Source: Agrocybe praecox (taxonomy: Eukaryota > Basidiomycota > Agaricomycetes > Agaricales > Agrocybaceae). Taken from it: DNA of 64,000 nucleotides. The stretch lies in NCBI GenBank assembly GCA_964017145.1, contig OZ024852.1, positions 1-64,000 of the forward strand, in the 5' to 3' direction. The notes beneath the pieces are model-generated. The model was not told the DNA's origin and ran no database searches. It worked only from the letters and a program-made list of their open reading frames with translations. The position numbers and the translations under genes are program-made. This document shows, piece after piece, positions 10,802-20,728 of the stretch (positions are counted from its first letter, which is position 1; each line of letters opens with the position of its first letter).

Positions 10802-13800
10802 ATGGCTGCGAGTTTGCAAAGAAATCTCCATAGGATTTCTGACCAACAAGCCGCGTCCTATGACGCTGAGGTATGGTTGTCTATGTAGCTGTACTTTCAT
10901 GGAAACGCATATTCAAGGTCATGCAGGCATCAATCGCACCTAGAAGCGACAACAAACACACCTATGAATCTCGGGGTAATGATAGTGGAGTTGCGTTCCT
11001 AGCCGTAGCAAAACAAATCGAATCGGATATCAGAATGGAAGAATCGACATTGGTACGTGAGACGCCCTCTTACGGACTTACAAGAACTTACCTTATAACA
11101 GACAAATAATAGGGATAGGCCCGTGTCCACTCATGTCGTTCATGCTACCGGCAATGGCATCAATAAGGTAGGGCGCTGAACTCTACTTAACTCTTTCTTG
11201 ATCTCTCATTTTGTCATCTTCAGAATATCGTGGGCGATCAATACAGGACTAATAATGTATGAGCTCTCTAGCTATTGTTTTCTTGCCGACTTGAAGTAAT
11301 TAATATCCGAAATATAGACCATTTTTGATGATGCGAAGGAAACTGGGGTGAGCTCTGATTACTTTTAATCGTGCCGCTGCATCATTAAATATATGCATTC
11401 AGGCCCAACTTCTCACTGCCGACTATAAGCAGAAAGGAATTGAAGTAATTTTTTTTTCACTTCATGCCTATGTATCACTAAAAGCTCGCATTAAGCTCCA
11501 TCCTCTTTTCTCCCGTAGCTCAGCGGACTCGATTACCGACCTTCAAGGAACAAATAGTCTGAGAGGTTCGTTCTTTTCTTGGGGTACCAAGGTGAGTTCG
11601 TCGATATTAATTCTCGAATGGCGGGGTTGAAAATATATGATAGGAGACCCCCAATCGCAATACACCGACTATGGAAAATGCGCGTATCACGGCCAAAGAC
11701 TACGGTCGTCCCATCATAAACAAGGTATCATAGTATAGCTATGAAATGTACAGTGATTCTCGTTAATGACCTGCATTCCCAATAGGATTTCCCTCTTGGG
11801 AATATGTCTCCGCCTGCCGAAAATCTCTCGTCGTCCAAGGAGCTTGAGAGGTTGTGGCAGGAGTTAAACGCTGCGCCAGGAAGCGCTCATATGACTTTGC
11901 ATCATGGACAAAGTAAACCGCAATCACAGGATAAATCGGGAGGAATCAATTTCGACGCGAATAGGCAGGTACGTTCTTCTGCTCTTTAATAGCTGTATTC
12001 CCGTGTACTGATTTTATATAAAAGTTCAACCTACCCACATCTGTTCCGCATCTAAGTCCGCCATCCTACGAAAGGGAGAACACTCTATTTGGGACTTGGC
12101 AGGATGAATCCTTCCAGCAGAGCAATCTTGACGGTAACAGTGAACTCCTCCAGTTTCATGGCCTAGGAATGCAATCCTACAACGCGGGAGACCCTGCACC
12201 AGAGTCAACCAGGGGATATCCAGGATCTTTTCATCAGACCTATTTTATGCCGCCCCACCCTCCGAATAGAGTTTCAGATGATAATTTGTATCATACTCCT
12301 CCTACTCCTCCTTCGGATGTCTCGTCCCATGTCTTCAAATCGTCTCGTTCAATAAAGGTCGCTCATACTCTGGCCGTACCGGATCAGGCCTCTCCTATGT
12401 TACATCCACCAATACAGAGTGTTGCAACGTCGCCGCTGTATCATTTATCTAACGCCAATGCTTTCGCTACCCACCCTTCAGAGGGTTCGCAACCAGCGCC
12501 TGTTGCAGCTTCTCCCTCGCACAGTTTTCTCAATAGCAGTGGCCATTCTACCCCTGCTGAGGGCATTATACACCAGAATCATGGCTTATCTTCTTCCCGA
12601 CATCAACACGCCCACGGTGATTTAACCAACGGCGATCATGGTGCTGCCCCTCCTCCGGATGGATTGCAACAGACAGTCACTACGCCGAAAGGCTCCTCTA
12701 CACCGTACCACCAGTCAGATACAACTACTAGACAGGATGACGAAAATTGTACACGCTCCAGCGGGGATGCTGAAACACAACCTGATACGGGGTACCCACC
12801 CATATTGCACAGCGAGAAGTACGAGGAAGCACCAGCCGCCCAAAATGCAAGGCACGAAGCTAATCGCATCGCGCTTCAATTTTCCAGTACTCAAGATTCC
12901 ATTGAAGTTCTGGATATATCCGCTAGGACAGCATACATGAAGTTGCAGACTGGCGAAATCGGTCTGGACGAGATGATGCACTCTGTTGGGATCGTTCAAT
13001 CGCAACGAGAGATGCTCCTTTCCGAGCTCAAGGAATCTCAATGGGAATACAGCGACGCGGAGAGAATCTATCGCAAAGAGTGGTCCATTCAAAAAATCGA
13101 ACACTTGAAAAAACACCTGAAAGGTTTTGATTATGTTCTATCTCTCATTCCCAACGGCCAGCCCATCGCAGAACCAGTTCTCGTTTCTATGCAGGAGCAT
13201 CAACGTGAACTTGAAAGACTCGAGAGATTTATTTCTGAGTCGTCGAGTTTGAAATCCAAGAAGAGAAAGATATCTCACGAAAAAGGAGCGTCAGATCCTT
13301 CAGACGAGCCAGCGAAGAAGAGAGTCACGACCCCGAAGAACCCAGAAGAAACCATATTCGAGGAGGAAGAAATTCCCGACACGCACGTCGACCTTAACAA
13401 CGATGTCGACACCGAAGCTAGTGCTCTACCCAAGCCCAAGTCCAAGTCGAGGGCACAACCTAAGAAGTCCGACCTGGACAGCAGGGCCGACGCGTACGTG
13501 GACCCAAACAACGACGCCGACACCGAAGCCAGTGCTCTACCCAAGCCCAAGCCCAAGCCCAGACCCAGACCCAAGCCAAAGACACAACCTAAGAAGTCAG
13601 ACCCGGACAGCAGGACCGATGCGTACGTGGACCCAAACAACGACGCCGACACCGAAGCCAGTGCTCTACCCAAGTCCAAGTCCAAGTCGAAGGCACAACC
13701 TAAGAAGCTCAACCAGAAGACGACGGGGGCCAAGTCGAAAGCGAAGGAGATCGCTCCGATAGGGAATGAAGCTGCACCAATAGGCGACAATAACTCACCA

Positions 13801-14876
13801 ATAGGGAGTGAGACCGTACCGATTGGGAGTGACGCCACAGAAAAAGTACCCGTGACGGGGCTGGAGTACAATGACAAGGGGCGTCTGACATCAGCTTGCT
13901 TGGCATACTTTGGAGGGAAGTTTTCCGATTACCTCAAAACGAACAAAGGGCAGTCGATAGGTGATGAAAAGCTGCCGTTGCCCGTGTGTACCGAAGAAGA
14001 AGCGAAGGCTTTGGAAAGTAAGCATCATTTTCTATCACATTTTCTGTTGCTCATGAATCATCAGAGGAAGGGCGTATTCAGCAACAAGAATTCCTGGAAA
14101 CAGGAGATCCATCCAAGGTCAGCAAATTCGTGCGCAAGTGGATAATGCAGTTCCCAAAGTACATTCCAGAAGCAAGCTTCACAACACGTTCCCTGGCAGA
14201 ACTGGTCCATTGTACGAGCCAGGGAAATACTAGGTGCAGATTCCACCGCCGAAGTAGAGGTTCCAAGATAGTCGACGGATGCGGTTGTAATGCAGTGGAG
14301 GGAACGACTCAGTTTGACTCCACGGATGGAGACGTGGCGGCGGCTGCGGCTGCGGCTGCAGCTGCAGCTGCGGACGATTACGATGACGAAGCTGATACAG
14401 AGGTTGAAGGGGATGTTAACGGAGAGAAGTGGTTCGTGCAGGGGAATGAGGGTGGATCAGAAATTGCTAGTAGCCACAGGACCCGCAGGACACACTTCGA
14501 CTGTGGGTGTCGCGCCAACGAGGTTTTGATAGACTTCTACCTTTGGAAGACGGGAACAGCGAAGACGGGAAGCGCACGCAATCCAGTCGTCAGGGAGAGC
14601 ATGAAGCAGGACTATTTGAAGAATAGACATCGCTCGTTCGTGGTTTCGAACCACAAAAGGGCAACCTGTCTCACAATTGACGACATATTCATTGAAGAAA
14701 AGTCGGAGGGCTTTCAGACGCGTCACAGAAGCTTTATGCACCTCAAGTCCCTTTCCCGCATGGCAATGCGTCTTCAGCGAAAGGGATACATGGTACAGGT
14801 AAAATTTGATTCTGATGCTATTATCGAGGGCATCGCAAATGCCGCGTTCTCAGCTGATTCTGATGACTCTGAGTAG
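10802..14876 (+). CDS. Large low-complexity, Lys/Pro-repeat protein
   Basis: The 3' part is well supported: exons 11403-11591, 11644-11724, 11786-11968, 12025-14017 and 14065-14876 join in phase with introns of 52, 61, 56 and 47 nt and give 1085 residues to the stop. Further upstream, small exons at 11114-11167, 11224-11256 and 11318-11347 fit in phase, and a plausible start with block MAASLQRNLHRISDQQ lies at 10802; the joint near 11060-11114 does not fit in phase, so the 5' end is uncertain. The protein is mostly disordered: a Ser/Pro/His-rich N part, a short helical segment, then three tandem copies of a unit containing D-A-D-T-E-A-S-A-L-P-K followed by Lys-Pro/Lys-Ser runs (nt about 13380-13705), then four P-I-G repeats. 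The last exon has an 11-Ala run and a Cys-rich patch with CGC. A nuclear scaffold-like protein is a guess; the family is not recognised. Confidence 0.6.
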
Positions 14877-15737
14877 TTAATCCGTCTCATATATAGTATA
14901 AAGTACCCGTATGTACGGTACTGATAATATGAACCATATATTCTTGTTAGTTGCTCAGCTGAACGCGTATTTCGACCGTCAAGTTCACATTTATGGCACA
15001 GCCACATCCAGATTTGGACGTACGCATTGGTGTACACCCTCACTATATTTGTGTTTGTTGTTGGTTCGCACCTAGCAGACTCTACAGCGCACCAACAGTT
15101 AAAGGATATTTGTATTTTTGATGCTTGTATAATGCCTGACTCGTTCGTCTTTCTTTCGCCTTGTTCTCGTCTTTGCATCGGACGCGTTTTTCTTAATAAA
15201 AGGACGACTAATTTGATATTCTCGCATCAAGGGAGGAACGATCGTTAGGCAAGAATGGGGTCTTTGGGCGAACTGATGGTGACGCGTGACAATCTGTTTC
15301 ACGAACCACCATCATCACCCGCGCAGCTCTCGAGCACGCCCGACTGGGAGCTCGAGAAGGCTTTCTTTTTCATCATTATCTATTACCTACAACCTCCTAT
15401 TGCTATTCTTTTATCGCTTTCCTTGGTACTACACCAAAATCGGCTTTGCTAGGCTGTGACTTGGCACTGGCTGCTAGCAGGGGTTAGAAATGAGCTCCAT
15501 CCATTATCGAAACTGGAGTGTCGCTATTTAAGCTGCGTATATATTTTGCGCTATGTGGTGTTTCTCTCTGACACAGATGATCCTCCGTCTTCTTCTGATT
15601 AGCATCCTTCCTCCATTCTCTGGTTTCGGAGCAGGAACGTTGCACAGAAAATAGACAAAGTGTGCTACGGTATGTGATTTAGACGGCATTCTATCAAGCC
15701 CCTTACTCACCAATTTCCACTCCTACCGCTCCCTAAT

Positions 15738-16310
15738 GCTATTCCAACAACCACGGTGAGCCTCATACGGCCACACGTTCATCGCTATTTCCTGCTGTGC
15801 TATTTTGCTGTTCCGGTTGTCCTTGCCACAGCAACAACCTCTGTGAGCCTAGCACGGCCACATGTTGATCGCTTTTCCTGCTGCGCTTTCCTGCTGTGCT
15901 TGCTATCCTTGCCACAGCAACAACCTCTGTGAGCCTTGTACGGCCATATGTTGATCGCTATTTCCTGCTATGCTATTCTGCTGTTTCCGGCTATCCTTGC
16001 CACAGCAACAACCTTTGCGAGCCTTAGACGGCCGCATGTTGATCGCTATTCCATGCTATTCTGCTGTCCGGCTATTCGTGCCACAGCAACAACCTCTGTG
16101 AGCCTCGTACGGCCATATGTTGATCGCTATTTCCTGCTATCCCGGCGATCCCTGCCGCTCCCACAACCTCTGTGAGCCTTATACGGCCGCATGTTGTTTG
16201 GTATGCCATTTTGTTCTGCTTCCGGCTATCCTTAACACACCAACAACCTCTGTGAGTCTCGCACGGCCACATGTTGATCACCTTTTGCTATTTCGCTGTT
16301 CCGTCTATCC
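15738..16310 (+). repeat. Minisatellite, about 7 degenerate copies of a 76-88 bp unit
   Basis: The core CGGCCACATGTTGATCGC (with C/T and A/G variants) recurs near 15768, 15855, 15941, 16029, 16109, 16185 and 16263, each preceded by CAACAACCTCTGTGAGCCT and followed by TTTCCTGCT-like sequence. Spacing falls from about 87 to 76 bp through partial deletions. Confidence 0.8.
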
Positions 16311-17056
16311 CACTACCTTCGCTATTCCTGTTATCATGATACCCCACTACTCCTGCCTTTTCATCCACCTTGATATTTTCCTTCACCCAACTATTTTCGC
16401 ACTGCCACTCCCGCTACCCTTACCCCGCTTGTCCTGCTATCCCGCTTATCCTTGTGTGGTAGTGCAACCTGCACCACTACGATTAATTTAGATTGTGTAC
16501 AGTTCGTGACAGCGCGACGGGTACATAGTCGAATACAATTATTCTTGGATCACTACCTCCATCGTGCGAGACTGCTCGACGCGCTTTCGAGCCGGGCTAT
16601 GCCCCCAGCGGCATCCTGGACTGCTCCACCTCTACCCCATTATTCTACATATTCTCGTTATTTGGTGGCCAACGAGCCAGCACACAATGTATTTTATTTT
16701 ATTTGCATTTATAATACCATCCAGGTTGTTTTATGATACAAGTGATGATTGGTTACCATCACCAATTTAGCCCTCTTTGTGTCACTTCCTACGAATATTT
16801 CTTTCTCAATATCCAGGGGTACCAGATAAAGATTCCAGAACAAGTCGTGGTATGAAAATAATCGCAACGCCTTGGTCCACTTATGATTAACGGCAAATGC
16901 GCAATCTCCTTCCTTCCTGGTGAACTTGTGGTAAATTTAGAAACGGAACCAAACCGGAACAGTGCTAAGTAAACCCGAGGAACGTCCGGTGCAAGTTTAG
17001 TCAGCACCGAGACCGAGAGTCAGCACGTGATACGGTTATAATAGTCGGCATGTGCG

Positions 17057-17060
17057 GCGT
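17057..17060. other. Target-site duplication, 5' copy (GCGT)
   Basis: GCGT directly precedes the 5' LTR and recurs at 32937-32940 directly after the 3' LTR. A 4-bp duplication is within the usual 4-6 bp for Ty3/Gypsy integration. Confidence 0.8.
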
Positions 17061-18015
17061 TGATACGACTGGTGTTCGGCTGTGACTGAACTGTAACCAA
17101 GTATCTATCCTACTTAATTTTCGGCATAATAAACACGTTTATTATTAAGTCTACATAAGTACAGAGCGAGGATAGCTACATGTTTGGCTAGGGGAAACCA
17201 TTCTACGAACCCTAGGACGAACCTTACGAATGCTAGAGTTAGTTATAGTAGTTCCTCGGAAATGCGTGGAACGCTTTAACAGCGATGCAGCAGGATCGAA
17301 GGCTCCTAGGATAATATTCAACCATCAGGAATGTAAGCTAGAGCCTGCTGATAATAAGCTTAAACGGCGCTATAGCCACTTATTATTACGCAGTGCGCGA
17401 TGCGTCCACATCTACCTAATATGGAAAACGGAAAGTTCCCACCATATGAAAGTACATGTAAACTACTGCCAACGTTCCTAGGAACGCTAACTCAAGGCGG
17501 TAGGACTGATCCTAGCATTAACAAAGTACATTACTGGTCCCTAGGAACATAGTGGGCACTATGCAAACGACGAGACAAGCACTAGTAATGTCAATTAGGA
17601 CTTGCCGACGTCTGCTCGAGTCAGATTGCTGATAAACCTAAAAGGAGAAGCTCCTAGGAACGCTTACACATGGTCTTAAGACCCTCGGATATGCGCAGTT
17701 ACCTTAAACGGCAGTTGTGGAGCCGAGGATTATAGATCCATACGATACCACGGTACTCCGATGCTTCGGACCCTACGACGTCGATCAATGATCGTCGGCT
17801 AATGCGAATAAGCGCCCTCGGAGCGTCATGCTCGAGTCAGCGACTTGCCCAACCATACGAACCCTTCCGAGGGTATACAAAAACACGCATGGTACCTACT
17901 GGTTGCTTATGCATCGAGTGGAGCTACCTAGCGTTAACCAATAATATTATTTCCTGTATTTTCCGAGCATTTCCGATCCGCTCCAAGTATTCCTGTATTT
18001 TCCGAAACCTAGCAG

Positions 18016-18023
18016 TATATAAG
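18016..18023 (+). promoter_or_regulatory. LTR TATA box
   Basis: TATATAAG is the only strong TATA element in the LTR and would place the RNA start (U3/R border) near 18045-18055. The 3' LTR carries the same box at 32142-32149. All sequence between here and the first gag ATG lacks ATG in every frame. Confidence 0.6.
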
Positions 18024-18105
18024 CAGCCTGTAAATTACCGTAGCACCCCAGATAAACTAGAACCCAGTTGTCCACATTCGAGGAACGCGCATTGAGTTGC
18101 AAACT

Positions 18106-18118
18106 CCTAGGATCGACC
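18106..18118 (+). promoter_or_regulatory. CCTAGG-ATCGACC composite site in the LTR
   Basis: CCTAGGATCGACC lies about 85 bp downstream of the TATA box. Its complement pairs GGTCGA with CCTAGG, the same combination found just upstream of all three antisense genes (27207-27229, 28451-28462, 30881-30899). Confidence 0.4.
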
Positions 18119-18298
18119 TTTGGTACCTAATAAATCTCCGCGAGAGTTGGTTTTATTGAACAGACTACCTACCGTGTCATTTGAGCATCTTGGCGTTAGT
18201 TGAGCGACTTGAGTTAACTTGCAGAGTTCTCGAGGAACCTAAATAAACGTATTGGGATAAAGTTTCCTCTGTCTTAAGTGACATAAAGCTTAATACCC

Positions 18299-18470
18299 GC
18301 CTAAGTGGCAAGAATTGTCTAAGTGACGCCTAAGTGGCCCGTTCCTAGGGATAAGTTCCCTGCCTAAGTGGCAAATTGTCTAAGTGACGCCTAAGTGGCC
18401 CGTTCCAAGGGATAAGTTCCCTGCCTAAGTGGCAAATAGTCTAAGTGACGCCTAAGTGGCCCGTTTAGGA
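18299..18470 (+). repeat. Tandem 61-63 bp repeats in R/U5
   Basis: Units start at 18299, 18362 and 18423 (the last is partial). Each contains GCCTAAGTGGC, GTCTAAGTGACGCCTAAGTG and GATAAGTTCCCT. Single CTAAGTG copies continue to about 18530. The same array is in the 3' LTR at 32425-32596. Its position in the transcribed leader makes an RNA role possible. Confidence 0.75.
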
Positions 18471-18812
18471 TTGAGTCCCCTTTCTAAGTGATTAAAAGAC
18501 TTTGGATTAAGTATCCAGCCTAAGTGGCGAACTACCTACACACTACATCTTGTGGAAACACATTAAATCTACGTTTACACTTTCCGAGGAACTTCGCTTT
18601 GTGCGTAAGCTACTCAAACACTTGTGATCTTCGATCCTAGGAAACGTTCTGTTGCATTAGAGAGCGTATCTTTAGAGAGAAAACATAATCAACGACGCGT
18701 ATCGCGTATCCCTCCCACGAAAGAACTAATCACATTGATTGGGTTTTGTTTCGGAGTATATACAAAGTACAAATCGTACATACACACTCAACCCCGCAGC
18801 AAGCACCTTATC

Positions 18813-18830
18813 TGGAGCCCACCGCGAGGG
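18813..18830 (+). other. Primer binding site
   Basis: TGGAGCCCACCGCGAGGG starts two bases after the 5' LTR. It begins with the TGG expected of a sequence complementary to a tRNA 3' CCA end and implies a tRNA with a 5' strand GCCCACC. I cannot name the tRNA. Confidence 0.65.
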
Positions 18831-18997
18831 AGGGTGTTTTCTTTCACTAAAGTTACGAGTCTCGAAGTGAGAGATTGCATCTTGGTGTCCAGATTAAACG
18901 AGTGAATAAACCTTGACGAGGTTTATTAAAAACAAAAACACAAAAATATTTGGCTGAAGCTCAATTAAATCGGTTCTAAAGTTCCGAGGAAGCTAAA

Positions 18998-20728
18998 GTG
19001 GATAATCAACCGGCAGGACAAGCTAAACGAGTTAGGCAAACGAATAACTCGAGACAAGCAGGTTTCGCGGAATTACCTACTAGGGTTCCTAGGAAAAGAC
19101 AAAGCAGAGCGAGTACGCCCTCCCAAAGAGTTCCAGGAGACTTTCCAGCTGAACCAAGCAGAGAGCGACCTACAACTCCAGAAAATAGGCAGTTAATCAG
19201 ACCTCCGAGTGCGCCTCAGAGACCGGTTAATCGACCTACTATCGATACAAGTTCTCTCGAAGATCCTAGGGAGACAACTTCAGAATCAGATAGCTTAGAA
19301 GTCATCGCTAGTCTATTAGACAAGTTGAATCTAGCTCCTAATTCACCAACACAACCTACTACAAGTAGACCAACTACTCCGGTATCACCAAAGATGGGTT
19401 TCCCTTCTCCTATGAGCAGAGATGCGCCGAAGTTCGATGAAAAGAGTCCCGAGGAACTCCTCCGCTTCATACAGCGAATGGAAGATCTCTGGGTTCAATA
19501 TCCTACTGAAGCTGATACGGATGAAAAGAAAATTATTATGTTAGGGAAATATGCTTCGCCAGTATGCGAGGATGATTGGAAGTCTTTTAACGCATATACC
19601 GGGAAAGACTGGTCAAAGTTTAAAGACGAATTGATCGCTTCGTATCCAGCGGCAATGCGCCTACAAAAAGGATCTCTACACGACCTTGATAAACTATGCT
19701 CGAGATATGTAGACAGGAATAGCTTGATGAAAACAGACCTAGAGGAAATCATGGCGCTGAAACTAAAGTTTACCACTCTATCTCGAAAGCTAGCGGGTCA
19801 AGTGTCTGAAAGGGATCTAATACAACGATTCTTGAGCTGTTTAGAAAGAGGTTTCAGAGACGAAATCTCGCAGGCACTACATGTCATCGACATGGCGCAA
19901 AATAAAGATAGTCTAGGTCTAGGAACCGATTTCAAAGTCGCCAAAGTCATGGAAATTGTTGTAAACATGGCTTTGAGAAGGTCACAATCTATTTTGAACG
20001 AAGGGGATAAAGAAACTCGTTCTGAAAAACCTTCCTCGAGAAGGAGAACGATGGAAACTCAACCCGAGGAAACTCCTGAGTTCTTCCCTAAAATAGAGGA
20101 GACCGTGGCTAGGCTCTCTGATGGCTTAAATCTTCTATTAAAGAAGTCAGAGGTACAGGAAAAGCGAGCAGAAGCTGCGGAGAGGAAGTTTGAAAGCCTA
20201 CAATCTACCCTAGTAAGTTGGAAGCAATCAGCTGTGGCCCCTCAACCAACGCAACCGTCTTCTATGTACCCTAGGCCTTATGATAGGTCTTCCTACAATA
20301 ATTCAAATGGGTTCCAACCCAGTCACTGCTATTATTGTAGAGAGCCTGGACATCGTCTAGCTGACTGTGCGGCAGCAGATAAACATGTAAAGTCGAATTG
20401 GATCAAAAGGAATTCCGAGGGAAAGTATGCGCTAGCGTCTGGACAGCCCATACCTCTCCAAGGATTCAGGTCTATGAGAGAAGCAGTAGAAAACATGTAC
20501 CGTAATAAACCAGGGATTATTCCCAACGCCAAAATCCAAGCCATGCAAGGGTATTATCCTGAGTATGAAGAAGATTGTGAGATGTTCGTTCAATCCGAGG
20601 AAGTTTGCCCTCCCGCGGAAGACATCTCTAGGCGCTTAGACGACTTAGTAAGAGAGCATGGAAAAGAAGCTCTCGAACGAGTACTCTTTGGCGAAGGTGC
20701 GGTAGATGCTTTCGAAAATTTTCCTTAA
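18998..20728 (+). CDS. gag: Gag polyprotein
   Basis: The frame is open from 18980 and runs to TAA at 20726-20728. The first 132 codons after the GTG at 18998 contain no Met; the first ATG of any frame is codon 133 (19394), in an A-at-minus-3, G-at-plus-4 context. The GTG also has A at -3 and G at +4, so a 576-residue form from GTG and a 444-residue form from ATG are both possible. The N-terminal extension is Pro/Arg/Ser-rich and basic. A helical capsid-like region follows (residues about 140-340) with a W-V-Q-Y block, then a coiled segment. A CCHC zinc knuckle (C444, C447, H452, C457) sits before the C-terminal 120 residues. This is the structural protein that packages element RNA. It ends at a -1 slippery site. 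Confidence 0.9.
   Translation: MDNQPAGQAKRVRQTNNSRQAGFAELPTRVPRKRQSRASTPSQRVPGDFPAEPSRERPTTPENRQLIRPPSAPQRPVNRPTIDTSSLEDPRETTSESDSLEVIASLLDKLNLAPNSPTQPTTSRPTTPVSPKMGFPSPMSRDAPKFDEKSPEELLRFIQRMEDLWVQYPTEADTDEKKIIMLGKYASPVCEDDWKSFNAYTGKDWSKFKDELIASYPAAMRLQKGSLHDLDKLCSRYVDRNSLMKTDLEEIMALKLKFTTLSRKLAGQVSERDLIQRFLSCLERGFRDEISQALHVIDMAQNKDSLGLGTDFKVAKVMEIVVNMALRRSQSILNEGDKETRSEKPSSRRRTMETQPEETPEFFPKIEETVARLSDGLNLLLKKSEVQEKRAEAAERKFESLQSTLVSWKQSAVAPQPTQPSSMYPRPYDRSSYNNSNGFQPSHCYYCREPGHRLADCAAADKHVKSNWIKRNSEGKYALASGQPIPLQGFRSMREAVENMYRNKPGIIPNAKIQAMQGYYPEYEEDCEMFVQSEEVCPPAEDISRRLDDLVREHGKEALERVLFGEGAVDAFENFP
20716..20722 (+). promoter_or_regulatory. -1 frameshift heptamer, gag to protease
   Basis: A AAT TTT in the gag frame fits the X XXY YYZ rule exactly and lies one codon before the gag stop. 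A -1 slip enters the protease frame, which is open from here through to 21927. I did not establish a downstream pseudoknot. Confidence 0.75.

Larger units (their letters stand above)
14877..17060. other. Intergenic with minisatellite; 5' flank of the retrotransposon
   Basis: No gene supported. It contains the tandem repeat 15738-16310. The last four bases (GCGT, 17057-17060) are the target-site duplication of the retrotransposon. Confidence 0.5.
17061..18810 (+). repeat. 5' long terminal repeat
   Basis: 1750 bp, matching the 3' LTR at a constant offset of 14126. It contains eight CCTAGG sites, a TATA box (18016-18023), and a tandem array of CTAAGTG(G/A)C motifs (18299-18470). Reading frames inside it are short and not supported as genes. 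Confidence 0.95.

Noticed and set aside
11403..11519. Possible intron at 11445-11518 in the low-complexity gene
   Set aside because: Donor- and acceptor-like sites exist, but removing the segment breaks the frame, while reading through it stays open and joins the next exon in phase.
13275..13877. 200-codon minus-strand frame
   Set aside because: Antisense shadow of the Lys/Pro/Ser-repeat coding exon; its Leu/Gly/Ser-rich product simply mirrors that repeat.
17230..18095. Short frames of 80-100 codons inside the LTRs
   Set aside because: Identical in both LTRs because the LTRs are identical, so this is no evidence of selection; they start at or before the promoter and have no domain.
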